A stretch of DNA of 64,000 nucleotides from PMP191F sp047602185 (GCA_047602185.1 JASGHY010000001.1:1488001-1552000); one strand, 5' to 3'; counted from the stretch's first letter, positions 8,666 through 17,493 are shown. Numbers and translations are program-made. The notes: generated by a model not told the origin, from the letters alone.

Positions 8666-10615
8666 TTACAACTCTGCAGGGAACGCAGCAACTCTCAATC
8701 GCGTTGTACCATACGGTACCAGTATAATTTTTTCTGTTACAGCAGATGCTTCATACTGTCCGGGGGTGGGCAGGGGCGGAGTAAACCTGTTTTCCACCAA
8801 TTGCCAGCCGGCCAGTTTACGTGCCGGCACCTCTATTACCACAGGTGCATTACCAGGGTCAAGCGGGTATCCCTTTGTTGCTTTTTTAATAACATGCAAA
8901 GCAAGGCTATCAGTAGCTGCCAGTGTATAGTTCCAGCTACCGGCAGGCGTCAGCGACAGGGCCGGGAAACCGGGATCATGTGACTTTTTACCAGCCAGGT
9001 TAGCATAGGTAGCTGTATCGATGGTTACCTTTTCCGGTACGGCGTAGGCGTACAACAGGGGGCCACGCTCTACAGTAAGCGCCTGTTTATTCCAGGGGAT
9101 CAGTCTTGCAGTCATGGGAAGCTGCAATACAATTTTATCTCCCTTACGGAATTGGCGTGTAATGGTCGTAAAACTGCCGGGCTTACCTGTTGCTGCATAG
9201 ACTTTTCCGTTGATGGTAACAGCAGCATTAGTGCACCATGCAGGAATACGAAAGGTAAAGGGAAAGGTTGCCGGGCTGGCCATATCAAAAGTAAAGCTGA
9301 TGCTTTCACTGAAAGGATAGTCGGTGGTTTCCGTGATCGTCACGTTCTGGTTGCCCAGTTGCAACCGCTCTACCGATGGACCATACAATGCAGCTACCGG
9401 GCCACCTTCTTTATTACGCAGCCACATACGGGTTATATAATTGGGCATCATACGATGTACATTGCCTGCACAGCACTCCGTTTCATGACAGGGCCAGTAG
9501 GCCATCCACGTAGATCCATAAGCCAGTTTATTTGTATTGGAATTACCGGTGGCGATCACCTGGTTCACACTGGAAAAATATTGCAGGTTCCTGAAGTCTT
9601 TTGAAACAGCGCCCGGACCTGCATTAAAGATCGCTTTCTCAATACGGTCTGCATAACGTGCATCACCGGTTGCCATCAGCAGGTAACCGGCCGACCAGGA
9701 ATAATCCGTAATATCACAGGTTTCATGACTTTTAAAAGGATCTCTCCCGGCCAGGAATTCATTGGAGCTGGGCACCCCGTCCGGCAACATATGATCACGG
9801 TCCAGCTTTGCAAAAGCATTCACTGCCGCAGCCAGGTATTCAGGTTTACCGGTATAGCTATACAGGATGGCCGGTAGCTTGGCCATTTCCATGTAGGTAA
9901 CGCCATGCATAACGATAGTATCAGCAGAGAGGCACTTAGCCTGGTTCAGCGCAAAGTCGCCCAGCGTCCAGGCGTCTTCTGCCAGTTTCAGCAACTTTTC
10001 ATCTTTAGTAACACCATAGGTCCACAGAATGCCTTCCAGCGTCATTATAGACCTTTTGAGCTTTCCGGGCTCTTTACCCAGCTGCTCCGGTGTAAACGTG
10101 AGGTAATGGGCCTGTAATGCATCTACAATCCGTTTATCGCCTGTGGCGAGGTATTCAGCCTGCAGCACCCTGAAATAAACAGCCATGGGCCATTGCGTAC
10201 TGAACTGGTCTGAGCCCAGCCTGTTATTGGCCTGGCGGTGCGCCAGCGTATAATTGATGCCGGCCCTTGCTTTCTGTATAAAAGCAGTATCGTTCAGCAG
10301 GTAGCCCAGGCGCAACAATCCATCAGAATAATAAGCGGTTTGCTCATAGCGCCACCAGTTATCGCCATGCTCGCCCACGCGCTCAATAGTTCCCGCCCAA
10401 AGCGGACCATCATAAGGATAGGAGAGTACCTCCGGGTGACCAGTGAGACCGGTACGCTGCCTGTTCAGAAACTCACCAAGCCAGCCTTTCGCCGTTACTG
10501 TGGTAATAGGCGCTTCATCGAAATGGCTGAAGGGGGCTTTTACAAGCTGCTGTGCCGTGGTGCCGGATGCCAGTAAACCGAGCGCAAATACTACTACTAA
10601 AAATCTCATAATCAT
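8666..10615 (-). CDS. Secreted GH127-family beta-L-arabinofuranosidase-like glycosidase
   Basis: A 649-residue periplasmic or outer enzyme of the DUF1680/GH127 family, which removes beta-L-arabinofuranose (and in related families other sugars) from plant glycans. A signal peptide (RFLVVVFALGLLASGTTAQ) precedes an (alpha/alpha)6 barrel region (about 40-430) and C-terminal beta modules. The family's zinc and nucleophile residues are visible: a Glu-x-Cys in SHETCDITDYSW (about 300) and the Cys pair in ECCAGNVHRMMPNYI (about 380), where the first Cys of the pair is expected to be the nucleophile. The start is chosen at the ATG at 10615; a GTG directly before it and an ATG at 10609 are alternatives. 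It is not in a polysaccharide utilisation locus: no SusC/SusD genes are adjacent. Confidence 0.9.
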   Translation of the reverse strand: MIMRFLVVVFALGLLASGTTAQQLVKAPFSHFDEAPITTVTAKGWLGEFLNRQRTGLTGHPEVLSYPYDGPLWAGTIERVGEHGDNWWRYEQTAYYSDGLLRLGYLLNDTAFIQKARAGINYTLAHRQANNRLGSDQFSTQWPMAVYFRVLQAEYLATGDKRIVDALQAHYLTFTPEQLGKEPGKLKRSIMTLEGILWTYGVTKDEKLLKLAEDAWTLGDFALNQAKCLSADTIVMHGVTYMEMAKLPAILYSYTGKPEYLAAAVNAFAKLDRDHMLPDGVPSSNEFLAGRDPFKSHETCDITDYSWSAGYLLMATGDARYADRIEKAIFNAGPGAVSKDFRNLQYFSSVNQVIATGNSNTNKLAYGSTWMAYWPCHETECCAGNVHRMMPNYITRMWLRNKEGGPVAALYGPSVERLQLGNQNVTITETTDYPFSESISFTFDMASPATFPFTFRIPAWCTNAAVTINGKVYAATGKPGSFTTITRQFRKGDKIVLQLPMTARLIPWNKQALTVERGPLLYAYAVPEKVTIDTATYANLAGKKSHDPGFPALSLTPAGSWNYTLAATDSLALHVIKKATKGYPLDPGNAPVVIEVPARKLAGWQLVENRFTPPLPTPGQYEASAVTEKIILVPYGTTRLRVAAFPAEL

Positions 10616-10760
10616 CACTTTGTAATTAGCTTAGGGAATTTCTCATGCCTGTTTTCAGGCCTTTATTATGATATTGAAACGAGAAGTTACGCATTTTACG
10701 GGTACGCACCCGAATATTAACTCAGCTTTTAATTCCTGAAGCATCCATATCACCTGGCTA

Positions 10761-10819
10761 GTGGCTGGTAAAGGCACCAGTGACGGTTGAAACTCCGGTG
10801 GGTGGAGCCCCGCCGGAGT
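10761..10819 (+). repeat. REP-like hairpin doublet (second copy)
   Basis: GTGGCTGGTAAAGGCACCAG, an imperfect hairpin, is followed by arms ACTCCGG and CCGGAGT around GTGGGTGGAGCCCCG. Order and orientation are the same as at 8516-8574. It lies between two minus-strand genes. Confidence 0.65.
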
Positions 10820-10874
10820 CAAAACACTTACTATTTATTGCGGTTCTTAATAGTTTGCCGATTACTCCGGCAAC

Positions 10875-12230
10875 CTATTTTTTTACTTTCTGATCATACT
10901 TGCTCAGTTCCAGGAAGCCAAGCGGGTCTGCCATTTCAATAATATCGGCTATTGCCTTTTTCTTATCACCTGCATTATTGAAATAGGCCTCCGTTATTTT
11001 ATAACCAATATAATAGCCAAGATCGGCAGGTTTGCCGGCAGTATTATCACCATTATAAAGCCAGTTGCCTACGTTCTCATTACAGAGTTCATTTTTAAAA
11101 GCTGTCCATAACCGGCCTTCATGCTGGTCGCCATATTGATGGGCCAGTAAGTTGATCTGCCCACTGGAGATCATTGCGCCTATAAAATCAGCGGATCCTT
11201 CTTTTATTGACTGGTACAATAATCTACACCTGGTGGCAGTACGATCCATACCGCTTTTCTGTTGCGTATGCACACTTTCATGTGCCACAATATTTCTTAT
11301 TTCCTGGATAATATCCTTTTTGGCCGAGAGCAAAGCTGCCTTATTGGTTTTATGATACTTAATAAACTCCGACAGGTTTACATCCTGTGTTGAAGTGGTT
11401 ATTTCTGTTCCTATCAGTATAAAATTATTGGAAACAGTACCACCGGTATTAATGATGCCAATAGCAAAGCATACTTTGAAGGGTTTGAAATTGGCATAGA
11501 TGGCGCTGAACCTTTTAAAGATCTCTTCAATAAGCGGTACAGCCTTTTTTACCTCGTAGGTATTTTTGCGGATAGATGCAAAGAACAGCGGGTAAAGAGC
11601 AACCTGCTGTACAAACTTTTCAGCAGTAAAGTCCCGCACTTCAGTAAACTCAATAAGGCCATCAGTAGCCCTGTCCAGGTAATACTGCTGAAATGTGGCT
11701 ACACTATCTGAAAAACTATGGCAGTCTTTTAAATGATCAAAGGCTTCCCAGAAATGATCGATATCCGCAGTCTGAACGTTCTTCTGGTTTTCAGGCTCGA
11801 GGTCTTTTTTAATACCGTTTTTCCGGGCAATTTCAGCAGTACTTAAACTATTGATGGAAATACTGATCTGTCCGGAGTCAGTATTTTCAGGATCATCAAA
11901 GCGTTTAACATTCAGTACAAATTTCCCTGAATAGGCCGGGCTGAATTCCCTTTTTAAATACCCTGTAATATCCTCCGGTCTTTTACTCTTCAGCAACACC
12001 ACCCGGTTGGTATCAGTAAGTGCAAACCACGCAGCAACTCCCTGTTGCAGTACATCGACCTGGTAAATGCCACCTTTCTGAAGATCGAGCTGGTAAAACA
12101 GGTTGGAAGACTTATCGATTACAATGCCTTTATAGAGTTTGCCGGGCTGTAATGTTTGCGATGATTGTGCAATTAAAGATCCGGGGAAAACACCAATAAC
12201 CAGCAATACAACTTTCAATAAATAGCGCAT
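10875..12230 (-). CDS. Predicted secreted zinc metalloprotease (DUF2268-like)
   Basis: A 451-residue exported protein. After a signal peptide (LLKVVLLVIGVFPGSLIAQ), residues 20-110 form a beta-rich N-domain resembling the bacterial pre-peptidase type. The rest is helical and resembles the DUF2268 predicted Zn-protease family. The motif AHESVH (HExxH type, about residue 314) is followed some 35 residues later by EGSADFIGAMISS, whose Glu could be the third ligand of a gluzincin site. Substrate and location beyond export are unknown. A 9-bp inverted repeat upstream (12293-12316) may be a regulatory site. Confidence 0.75.
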   Translation of the reverse strand: MRYLLKVVLLVIGVFPGSLIAQSSQTLQPGKLYKGIVIDKSSNLFYQLDLQKGGIYQVDVLQQGVAAWFALTDTNRVVLLKSKRPEDITGYLKREFSPAYSGKFVLNVKRFDDPENTDSGQISISINSLSTAEIARKNGIKKDLEPENQKNVQTADIDHFWEAFDHLKDCHSFSDSVATFQQYYLDRATDGLIEFTEVRDFTAEKFVQQVALYPLFFASIRKNTYEVKKAVPLIEEIFKRFSAIYANFKPFKVCFAIGIINTGGTVSNNFILIGTEITTSTQDVNLSEFIKYHKTNKAALLSAKKDIIQEIRNIVAHESVHTQQKSGMDRTATRCRLLYQSIKEGSADFIGAMISSGQINLLAHQYGDQHEGRLWTAFKNELCNENVGNWLYNGDNTAGKPADLGYYIGYKITEAYFNNAGDKKKAIADIIEMADPLGFLELSKYDQKVKK

Positions 12231-12292
12231 GACTTTTTATCGCAAAGAAAACCTGTTGGCTATTCCTGAAGGTCCGGAAGGAGTGTTCAGCA

Positions 12293-12316
12293 CGTCCGGA
12301 ATCCTGTTTCCGGACG
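12293..12316. promoter_or_regulatory. Perfect inverted repeat upstream of the metalloprotease
   Basis: Arms CGTCCGGAA and TTCCGGACG are separated by six bases, 63 bases before the ATG at 12230. It may be an operator; alternatively it is part of the repeat-rich spacer. It has no T-run, so a terminator is unlikely. Confidence 0.4.
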
Positions 12317-12330
12317 AATTAATGCTCCAT

Positions 12331-12472
12331 CTGACTCTCCGGATATAGGCGACCTGCGCTAAGAGGCTTAACCTGTCAGGTCGGGCCAGGGCAGCTTAAC
12401 TACTTTTTATAGGGTAGCTTTGCTTATCAGTTAAGACCAGACAGGTTTACTTTCCTATAGACGGGGAGTCTG
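12331..12472. repeat. Dispersed 142-bp element with inverted ends, copy 1
   Basis: Left end CTGACTCTCCGGATATAGG; right end is its near-complement (reverse complement reads CAGACTCCCCGTCTATAGG). Inside are TTAACCTGTCAGG and its inverted partner AGACAGGTTTACTTTCC. Related copies lie at 25812-25947, 32027-32167 and 34076-34296. No open reading frame is present, so it resembles a non-autonomous (MITE-like) element or a long palindromic REP. Confidence 0.8.
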
Positions 12473-12478
12473 AATGCT

Positions 12479-13549
12479 TTAAACAAGGTATTCTGAAGGC
12501 GATTTGCCGGTAACCTGTTTAAAAACCTGGTTGAAGGTTGACTTTGAATTAAAGCCTGCATCCATGGCAATCCCTAATAATGTTTTGTGTTTCTCATTAT
12601 TGATCCGTCTCAAAACCTCCTTCACCCGGTAGGCATTTACAAAGTCGTTAAAACCAGAACAGGCATAGGTATTGATGAGGTAGGATACATACCTGCCCGG
12701 CAGTTTTAACTCTTCAGACAGTTCCTTCAATGTCAGCTTTGGCCTTGTATATATCTTCCCATGCTCAAAAAGACTGGTCAGTCTCAGAAACTCAGTTTCG
12801 TCATTGTATCTGGGAAATTCACCGGGCTCTTTCTTTTTTGTCAGGAACAGTTTGGGCATTTCAAACAGATCGGGCTTAAATAAAGCAACATAACCCAGCA
12901 CAAAGAACATCGCAACGAATACGGCTTCTACTATAATAAAGAGCTGGTTATTAAACAAGGTAACCACGGCCCATAAAAGTACAAGAATGCTGAAAAAAGA
13001 AAATACCAGGTGCATTTTAAAAATGTGCCTGCGTACAGATGGATTTGAATAGGCTTTAAATTGTTTAGTAATAGCATTGATCCTGCCTGCCTGGATAATG
13101 AGCACTATGATGGTGGCAAACAGCGGCAATACCTCGCAATAGAAAAACCAGGCTTTGGAAGTAGCCAGCTTAATAACAGCTGACGATAATACAGATGGCG
13201 CCGTTGCATATCTCCGTAGCACCCCCACAGTGATCTCCAGTATTGCCGGGATAAAGAATAACAAATGAACAGGGGAGAACCTGAAATCAATGACAGTATT
13301 GTGCTTAAAAAAGAACCAGATAGCAGGAGGAAGCACCAGGTAAGAAAGTAACAGCCAGGAAGGAAAAGCATTATCCCTGTTATTATAACCGGTTACACCG
13401 CCCCAGGAAAAAAGTAATTCCAGTGAAAACAATGTGAGGATAAGACTGAAGTATATATTCGATGCCCGGTTATTTGATCTTTTCGTGATCAATGCCACAG
13501 AAAGCATTAAGCCTTGTACAGCAGCCACCATCAAAACAGTTGCATTCAT
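12479..13549 (-). CDS. Membrane-bound AraC-family regulator
   Basis: A 356-residue protein with about seven hydrophobic spans in residues 1-225 (beginning TVLMVAAVQGLMLSVALIT) and a C-terminal AraC/XylS double helix-turn-helix domain (about 255-356), ending GFNSKSTFNQVFKQVTGKSPSEYL. This architecture is common in Bacteroidota; the membrane part presumably senses a signal and the cytosolic part binds DNA. The frame is open to 13678, but the ATG at 13549 gives the usual length and places the first span at the N-terminus, so it is preferred. It is a single gene, not obviously co-transcribed with the GlxA-type regulator because a strong terminator lies between. Confidence 0.87.
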   Translation of the reverse strand: MNATVLMVAAVQGLMLSVALITKRSNNRASNIYFSLILTLFSLELLFSWGGVTGYNNRDNAFPSWLLLSYLVLPPAIWFFFKHNTVIDFRFSPVHLLFFIPAILEITVGVLRRYATAPSVLSSAVIKLATSKAWFFYCEVLPLFATIIVLIIQAGRINAITKQFKAYSNPSVRRHIFKMHLVFSFFSILVLLWAVVTLFNNQLFIIVEAVFVAMFFVLGYVALFKPDLFEMPKLFLTKKKEPGEFPRYNDETEFLRLTSLFEHGKIYTRPKLTLKELSEELKLPGRYVSYLINTYACSGFNDFVNAYRVKEVLRRINNEKHKTLLGIAMDAGFNSKSTFNQVFKQVTGKSPSEYLV

Positions 13550-13664
13550 AGCTATTATTAGTTCGTTCCTGTCATTAAAGTTAGGTAATCTGTCAGAAGT
13601 TCTTTGGACTCTGTTCAACAAATGATATATCCATATTATTGCAGCTGTATAAAGCCAGCAAAAG

Positions 13665-13691
13665 CAAACGCCCCGCAATGCGGGGCGTTTG
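13665..13691 (-). terminator. Strong hairpin after the GlxA-type regulator
   Basis: A perfect 12-bp stem, CAAACGCCCCGC / GCGGGGCGTTTG, with loop AAT lies 24 bases past the stop of the gene at 13715. Confidence 0.75.
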
Positions 13692-13714
13692 ACAATTATT
13701 TATAGCTGCAATCT

Positions 13715-14701
13715 TTAATTGGCCTCCACCATCAGCTTGCGACTGTACTTATTGCGATACTGTACAGGGGAAAGACCGGTAATTCGCTTGAATGTGATCC
13801 GGAATGCTTTCGGATCTATATAACCCACGTTATACATTACCTCATTCACATTTTCACGTGAGGTTTCCAGGCTCATCTTAGCTGCTTCTATTTTTACACG
13901 TTGTATATATTCTACCACTGTATTCGCGGTAGCTTTTTTGAATCTTCTTTCAAGATTTCTGCGACCGATAGCCAGCATGGAAGCTAATTCATCCACCGTT
14001 ATTTTTGCATGCACATTCTTTTCTATAAAATCCTGCGCTTTTTTAATGTCGTTGTCCTCATGTTCCTTTTGTCCTTTAAAGATCATGAAAGGCGATTGGC
14101 TATCACGCTGAATGTCTATCTGGAATGCTTTTGAACAGAAGATCGCAATATCCCTGCCTGCAAATTTCTCTATCAGGTACAATACAAGGTTCAGGTAAGA
14201 GAAAGCTCCTCCGCTGGTATAAATGCCTGCTTCGTCAGTGATCACTTTATCTTCAACCAGGTTTACTTCCGGGAACATCTTCCTGAAATCATTGGCGGCC
14301 ATCCAGTGGGTAGCGCATTTCTTCCCGTTTACCAATCCTGTAGTAGCCAGTAAAAACGCTCCTACACATAAGCTGGCTACTTCGGTGCCTTTACCGTATT
14401 CCTGCACTATCCATGGAATAAATCCTTTATTATCTTCCAGGTTCCTCACCATATCGCCGTCCATAGCCGGTATAATGATAAGATCTGTTTCTTTTACATC
14501 CTTCACCAGTATATCTGCCTTCACGGTATACATACCGTGATTAAGAGGTATTTCACTGACAAGCGCTGTGAGCTTTACATCAAACAAGGGTGGCTTACCC
14601 ATACGTTTCAAAAAAGCATTAACCTCTGTAAACACCTGGCGTGGGCCTTCAACGCTGCCGAGTATGGCACCCGATGGAACAAGAATGGATATCTTTTTCA
14701 T
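13715..14701 (-). CDS. GlxA-type regulator: DJ-1/PfpI domain plus AraC HTH
   Basis: A 328-residue transcription regulator. Residues 1-175 form a class I glutamine amidotransferase-like (DJ-1/PfpI) domain, with ASLCVGAFLLATTGLVNG carrying the cysteine at the nucleophile elbow. Residues 220-328 are an AraC HTH pair, ending NVGYIDPKAFRITFKRITGL. Such regulators usually respond to small nitrogenous metabolites and control adjacent catabolic or stress genes; no obvious catabolic operon is next to it. The divergent plus-strand genes from 14820 share its upstream region and could be regulated by it (inference). Confidence 0.93.
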   Translation of the reverse strand: MKKISILVPSGAILGSVEGPRQVFTEVNAFLKRMGKPPLFDVKLTALVSEIPLNHGMYTVKADILVKDVKETDLIIIPAMDGDMVRNLEDNKGFIPWIVQEYGKGTEVASLCVGAFLLATTGLVNGKKCATHWMAANDFRKMFPEVNLVEDKVITDEAGIYTSGGAFSYLNLVLYLIEKFAGRDIAIFCSKAFQIDIQRDSQSPFMIFKGQKEHEDNDIKKAQDFIEKNVHAKITVDELASMLAIGRRNLERRFKKATANTVVEYIQRVKIEAAKMSLETSRENVNEVMYNVGYIDPKAFRITFKRITGLSPVQYRNKYSRKLMVEAN

Positions 14702-14784
14702 ATTTTAAAATTATAAATAAAACCTGTCGCAACCAACCCCCGAGAATGCCGTACTTACACCCCGTGCTTTTTAATGAATGCCCG

Positions 14785-14792
14785 TAGGTTTG
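14785..14792 (+). promoter_or_regulatory. TAnnTTTG -7 box before the 136-aa gene
   Basis: TAGGTTTG fits the Bacteroidota -7 consensus and lies 27 bases before the ATG at 14820. The -33 element is not clear. Confidence 0.5.
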
Positions 14793-14819
14793 TATCCATT
14801 AATCAATCAATTCCCTGTT

Positions 14820-15230
14820 ATGACCATCTACCATTTGCCTGCCGATATCAGGATAAGTTGTCTTGAAGTACCTACATTTCCCGATGGAATTCCTGAAACA
14901 TTCGACCTCTTATTTGCACGTTTGCCAACCATTGAAGGGCGGGCCTGCTATGGCATTTCTTATATGGAAAACAACAGGATCATTTACAAGGCTGCTGCCA
15001 CCGAAATGTCTGCCGGGGAGTCACAACAGTACGGATATGAATCGTTTATAATTCCCCGTGGCAATTATCTTACCAAAACTGTTAACCGCTGGTATGAGAA
15101 CCTGCCGGCCGTACAGGCCACCTTTGAACTGCTGGTAAAAGAACCATTGATGGACAGCTCATTTCCCTGTGTAGAGATGTACCCCGATAATGAAACGATG
15201 GTTTGCATGGTACGTAGCCTGCAACAGTAA
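14820..15230 (+). CDS. GyrI/effector-binding-like protein
   Basis: A 136-residue soluble protein. The pattern of a central FDLLFARLP segment, a GISYMENN strand and a terminal VEMYPDNETMVCMVR strand resembles the effector-binding (GyrI-like) fold that occurs alone or fused to AraC regulators. The match is by eye and weak. The upstream frame also allows a start at 14778, but that would lie inside the -7 box, so the ATG at 14820 is preferred. It is followed after 25 bases by the 73-aa gene and is probably co-transcribed with it. No catalytic motif is visible. Confidence 0.7.
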   Translation: MTIYHLPADIRISCLEVPTFPDGIPETFDLLFARLPTIEGRACYGISYMENNRIIYKAAATEMSAGESQQYGYESFIIPRGNYLTKTVNRWYENLPAVQATFELLVKEPLMDSSFPCVEMYPDNETMVCMVRSLQQ

Positions 15231-15255
15231 ACACAGACGGTATAAACTCTTCTCT

Positions 15256-15477
15256 ATGATTGAAGTATTCAAAACAAATGTGAAAGATAAAGCACTGGCC
15301 AACACGGTGGTAAATTCTATACATAGCAGTTTTGAAAATTACAGTGCCAACTTCGATCTGCATGATTGCGACAATATCCTGCGCGTAAAAAGCTCCTCCG
15401 GCTATGTACAGGTAGCCTCCCTCGTTACCTTTCTGAATACCCTGGGCTGTATTGCCGAAGTATTATCCGACGACTGA
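15256..15477 (+). CDS. Small conserved protein (73 aa), HMA-like size
   Basis: A 73-residue protein with the phrase NFDLHDCDNILRVKSSSG, which I associate with a small conserved Bacteroidota family of unknown role. It has the size and alternating strand/helix pattern of heavy-metal-associated folds, but only an isolated Cys in HDCDN and one in LGCIAEV, not a CxxC site. The start is the ATG at 15256, which leaves a normal spacing behind the upstream gene; the longer in-frame ATG at 15190 would overlap it. Function unknown. Confidence 0.75.
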   Translation: MIEVFKTNVKDKALANTVVNSIHSSFENYSANFDLHDCDNILRVKSSSGYVQVASLVTFLNTLGCIAEVLSDD

Positions 15478-15494
15478 TCTGTGTACAAAAAATA

Positions 15495-15541
15495 TTTGTG
15501 CAACCAAAAGGTTACATGTATATTTGAAACCAAAAGGTTTC
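15495..15541 (+). promoter_or_regulatory. Promoter of the ArsR operon with two flanking operators
   Basis: A canonical Bacteroidota promoter is visible: -33 TTTG at 15495-15498, a 20-bp spacer, and -7 TATATTTG at 15519-15526. Two copies of an inverted repeat surround the -7 box: GCAACCAAAAGGTTAC (15500-15515) in the spacer and GAAACCAAAAGGTTTC (15526-15541) covering the expected start site. The common core is AACC-AAAA-GGTT. Binding of a dimeric ArsR repressor to both would block RNA polymerase, so autoregulation by the gene that begins at 15547 is likely. Confidence 0.85.
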
Positions 15542-15546
15542 ATTTC

Positions 15547-15885
15547 ATGCGCAGAGACGTTTTCCAGGCCATAGCAGACCCTACAAGGAGAGAGATCTTA
15601 AGTCTGCTGTCACACAACCCGTTAAATATTAACGCCGTTGCAGAGAATTTTGATGTCAGCAGAACTGCGGTGTACAAGCATCTCAAGATCCTGACAGAAT
15701 GTGGCCTGATCGTAGTGACCCAGCAGGGGCGTGAACGTTTTTGCGAAGGCAAACTGGACAAGCTGAGCGAAGTATCCGATTGGGTAGAGCAGTATAAACA
15801 GTTCTGGGCAAAACGACTTGATTCACTGGATGATTACCTGAAAACAATGCAGGCCCAAAAAACAAAGCCCGGCAAAAAGAGATAA
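15547..15885 (+). CDS. ArsR-family winged-helix repressor
   Basis: A 112-residue HTH_20/ArsR protein. The start DVFQAIADPTRREILSLLS is the hallmark of the subfamily that accompanies SRPBCC/AHSA1 genes. The recognition helix is in DVSRTAVYKHLKILTECGL (about 37-55). No metal-binding cysteine pair (ELCVCDL type) is present, so it is not a classic arsenic sensor. The ATG at 15547 follows the operator directly; a GTG at 15481 is in frame but lies upstream of the promoter and is rejected. It heads an operon with two SRPBCC genes and probably represses it through the paired AACC/GGTT sites. Confidence 0.92.
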   Translation: MRRDVFQAIADPTRREILSLLSHNPLNINAVAENFDVSRTAVYKHLKILTECGLIVVTQQGRERFCEGKLDKLSEVSDWVEQYKQFWAKRLDSLDDYLKTMQAQKTKPGKKR

Positions 15886-15924
15886 CCTCGATAAACAATA
15901 CACAGATCAAAACAAACTACACTT

Positions 15925-16464
15925 ATGAATATTCTGCTGATCATTATTGGCATTATAGCAGGCATTATTGCATTACTGCTCATTGCAGCATTGTTTGTAA
16001 AAAAGGAATACATCGTATCGCGCCACGTTGTCATTAACAAAGCATTACCGGATGTATTTTCTTTCATCGCACAGTTAAAGAACCAGGACCTGTACAACAA
16101 ATGGGTAATGGAAGACCCGGCAGTAAGAAAAACATTTACCGGCACAGACGGCACACCTGGTTTTATTTATGCCTGGGACAGCGATAATAAAAGGGTAGGC
16201 AAGGGCGAACAGGAAATTAAAACAATTGCCAATGGTCAGCATGTAGACACTGAAGTTCGTTTTATAAAACCTTTTGAAGGAAAAGCAGATGCCCGCTTTG
16301 TTACTACCGCAGTTTCCGGCGATCAAACCCAACTGCAATGGCAACTGAAAGGAGCAATGAAATACCCCTTTAACCTTATGATGGTATTAATGAATACCGA
16401 AACTGTACTAGGAAAAGATATTGATACCAGCCTGAACAATGTAAAAACAGTGCTGGAGAAATAG
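15925..16464 (+). CDS. SRPBCC-family protein with N-terminal membrane anchor
   Basis: A 179-residue protein. Residues 1-24 form one hydrophobic span (LLIIIGIIAGIIALLLIAALF), followed by a polyketide-cyclase/START-like SRPBCC domain that begins VSRHVVINKALPDVFSFIAQL. This fold makes a deep pocket for a hydrophobic ligand; the ligand is unknown. It sits 39 bases after the ArsR gene and 51 bases before the AHSA1 gene, in one operon. The pocket side probably faces the cytoplasm or periplasm depending on anchor topology, which I cannot decide. Confidence 0.88.
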   Translation: MNILLIIIGIIAGIIALLLIAALFVKKEYIVSRHVVINKALPDVFSFIAQLKNQDLYNKWVMEDPAVRKTFTGTDGTPGFIYAWDSDNKRVGKGEQEIKTIANGQHVDTEVRFIKPFEGKADARFVTTAVSGDQTQLQWQLKGAMKYPFNLMMVLMNTETVLGKDIDTSLNNVKTVLEK

Positions 16465-16515
16465 AGCGCCACTATACTCTTTACATTAACCGATGACCAT
16501 TTTAAATAAAAGACC

Positions 16516-17493
16516 ATGAACAATACTTCAGTAATATTAGAACCCGGTAAACGCGAGTTAACGCTTAGCCGTTTGCTGGATGCACCAGCATCGCTCGTTT
16601 ATAAAATGTGGACCGATCCTGAACACGTTATAAACTGGTGGGGGCCTGAAGGTTTTACCAATACAACAATTGAAATGACAGTACAGCCCGGTGGCAAATG
16701 GCGTTACATTATGCACGGGCCCGATGGTGTTGATTATCCCAACAGGATCACTTACCAGGAAGTGGTTAAGAACAAAAAACTGGTGTACCTGCATGGCGAT
16801 GATGCTGATGATGCAGGATCGTTGATGGAAGTAACGGTTTTATTTGAACCAAAGAATGGGAAAACCCTGCTTACCATGCATAGCATTTTCTCATCGGCCG
16901 AAGCACGCGACCTGGTAATTGAGAAATTCGGAGCACTGGAAGGCGGCAAACAGCACATTGACCGTCTCAATAACTATACAAAGGGTATGGAAGATTGGGA
17001 CCCTGATGCACAGGATGAGATCTTCATCACCCGCATTTTTGATGCACCACGCGAACTGATGTTTGAAGCATTCAGCGACACCAGGCATCTTGCACACTGG
17101 TATGCACCTGCAGGCTGCATCATTGAAATTTATGAACACGATTTCAGGGAAGGTGGCATTTTTCTGCACGGCATCCATACCCCGGGTATGAAAGAGTGTA
17201 TGTGCAAGGCCACTTATGTTGAGATCAGCAAACCTGAGCGCCTTGTGTACACACTTAGCTTTGCCGACATTAAAGGCAATACAATAGAACCTGCTGTAAT
17301 GGGCAAACCGGAATGGCCTGCCGAAACAACCGTTACCATTACGTTTACAGAGTGGGAGGGCAAAACCAAACTCACTTTACACCAGACTGTTTCCGCAACA
17401 CTTGCCAAACAAACAGGCGCTTACCCAAGCTGGCTGTCTATGTTTGACAACCTGGCGAAAGAAGTGGCAAAGACATTGGTCAACGTGGGATAA
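16516..17493 (+). CDS. Tandem AHSA1/SRPBCC-domain protein
   Basis: A 325-residue soluble protein made of two AHSA1-type SRPBCC domains in tandem: residues 10-155 (LSRLLDAPASLVYKMWTDPE) and 165-320 (ITRIFDAPRELMFEAFSDTR). Each shows the family's WW/WYAPAG and GGxWRY or GGIF signatures. Most family members are single-domain; the duplication may make a two-pocket protein. It is the last gene of the ArsR operon and is followed by a long repeat cluster without an evident terminator. Role: probably binding or modifying a small hydrophobic molecule, by family analogy only. Confidence 0.9.
   Translation: MNNTSVILEPGKRELTLSRLLDAPASLVYKMWTDPEHVINWWGPEGFTNTTIEMTVQPGGKWRYIMHGPDGVDYPNRITYQEVVKNKKLVYLHGDDADDAGSLMEVTVLFEPKNGKTLLTMHSIFSSAEARDLVIEKFGALEGGKQHIDRLNNYTKGMEDWDPDAQDEIFITRIFDAPRELMFEAFSDTRHLAHWYAPAGCIIEIYEHDFREGGIFLHGIHTPGMKECMCKATYVEISKPERLVYTLSFADIKGNTIEPAVMGKPEWPAETTVTITFTEWEGKTKLTLHQTVSATLAKQTGAYPSWLSMFDNLAKEVAKTLVNVG

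Noticed and set aside
8666..12230. Polysaccharide-utilisation locus around the GH127 gene
   Set aside because: No SusC/SusD pair, no other glycosidases and no hybrid sensor are adjacent; the next gene is a metalloprotease.
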